From Oceanihabitans sediminis (lineage in GTDB: Bacteria > Bacteroidota > Bacteroidia > Flavobacteriales > Flavobacteriaceae), in assembly GCF_003337215.1 (NCBI RefSeq), contig NZ_QPIG01000001.1, positions 310,001 through 374,000 on the forward strand: a stretch of 64,000 nucleotides of DNA, read 5' to 3'. Shown here piece after piece: positions 63,596-64,000 of the stretch. The position numbers were made by a program, and so were the translations under genes. Within the stretch, counting starts at the first letter, position 1, and the number at the start of each line of letters is the position of its first letter. The notes beneath the pieces are model-generated. The model did no database searches, was not told where the DNA came from, and worked only from the letters and a program-made list of their open reading frames with translations.

Positions 63596-64000
63596 ATGAA
63601 AAATATATTTTCCATTCTATTATTAACGTTACTTATAGCTTCTTGTTCCGGTGAAAAGAAAAACAATTCGGTGGAAAAAGTCATTGAAAGTAATGACTTA
63701 AGCACTATCCGAACTAAAAGAACTGAATTAGTAAATAATCTTAAAGAATTACAAGATGAAATCAAGTTACTTGACGAAAAGATTTCGCTGTTAGATACCG
63801 CGAAGCATATTCCATTAATTACAACTTTTACTGCAAAGCAAGAAGTATTTAAGCACGTACTTGAAATACAAGGAAATGTTACCACCAAAAACCTTTTAAC
63901 ATTAACTCCAGAATTCAATGGTATTCTTACCAATGTGTACGTTAAGGAAGGACAAAAAGTGAAGAAAGGACAAACTCTAGCGAAAATTGATGATGGCGGA
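63596..64000 (+). CDS. RND efflux periplasmic adaptor lipoprotein (C-terminus beyond window)
   Basis: The first 135 codons of an HlyD/AcrA-type adaptor. Lipoprotein signal LLIASC (Cys17), a coiled-coil-prone stretch about 35-68 (RTELVNNLKELQDEIKLLDE), then the start of the biotinyl-lipoyl-like domain (about 88-135; NVTTKNLLTLTPEFNGILTN, VKEGQKVKKGQTLAKID). It is 32 bp after tolC on the same strand, completing the TetR-TolC-adaptor order; the pump gene should follow outside the window. Confidence 0.92.
   Translation, partial: MKNIFSILLLTLLIASCSGEKKNNSVEKVIESNDLSTIRTKRTELVNNLKELQDEIKLLDEKISLLDTAKHIPLITTFTAKQEVFKHVLEIQGNVTTKNLLTLTPEFNGILTNVYVKEGQKVKKGQTLAKIDDGG

Noticed and set aside
63511-63933. 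140-codon minus-strand frame over the tolC/adaptor junction
   Set aside because: Overlaps the clear lipoprotein adaptor reading frame on the plus strand and has no recognisable features.

Overview
The window comes from a low-GC member of the Flavobacteriaceae (Bacteroidetes). Evidence: TAnnTTTG-type -7 promoter boxes with almost no Shine-Dalgarno sequences, a type IX secretion (T9SS) sorting domain, many SCxx lipoprotein signals on glycosidases, ExbB/ExbD gene pairs, PorT-like and DUF5686-like outer-membrane barrels, and close family resemblance of the housekeeping proteins. The genus cannot be named from sequence alone. No rRNA, IS element, prophage or CRISPR array is visible. There is one tRNA (Ser-GGA).

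Layout. 1-12 kb: an N-glycan degradation locus with a PNGase F-related lipoprotein and a GH20 hexosaminidase on the minus strand, diverging from a GH92 alpha-mannosidase, an FHS-family sugar permease and a Tat-type glycosylasparaginase. It is flanked by a metallophosphoesterase (cut by the window edge) and an aldehyde dehydrogenase. 12.3-12.5 kb: a 14-unit, 11-bp tandem array. 12.7-19 kb: polA, then a Nudix hydrolase translationally coupled to a PLD-nuclease/SF2-helicase/DUF3427 protein. 19-31 kb: a T9SS cargo protein and a three-gene surface cluster (beta-barrel, 2200-residue TANFOR-like protein, FN3 protein), bounded on both sides by near-identical terminator hairpins. 31-35 kb: YgiQ, a dispersed-repeat-like element and an ABC-F ATPase. 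35-46 kb: translation and growth genes (rplM-rpsI, rpsB-tsf, pyrH, frr, asnS) with visible promoters, structured leaders and terminators, plus TlpA-like, DUF5686-like and RND/MMPL envelope genes. 46-51 kb: rpoN and an ExbB/ExbD operon. 51-64 kb: tRNA-Ser, L-asparaginase, TatD, a retropepsin-like protease, a LuxR-type response regulator with three tandem promoter/hairpin modules, sucAB, a prenyl synthase, and a TetR-TolC-adaptor efflux operon that runs off the end.

Most unusual region: 54,069-55,297. An orphan NarL/LuxR response regulator is followed at once by three modules spaced 145-146 bp apart. Each has a TACGTA-N4-TACGTA dyad, exactly 23 nt, a TAYCTTTA -7 box, a GCTATTA start region and a strong hairpin. 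The third module leads into a 33-codon single-membrane-span peptide. It reads as a self-contained regulator, small-RNA and micropeptide unit. Second candidates for undescribed systems are the coupled Nudix/PLD-helicase pair and the TANFOR-like surface cluster.

Several starts differ from the longest reading frame: rplM probably uses GTG at 35248, ansA uses TTG, and the giant surface protein, rpsB, tetR, tolC, the retropepsin, the porin and the T9SS protein start at internal ATGs.
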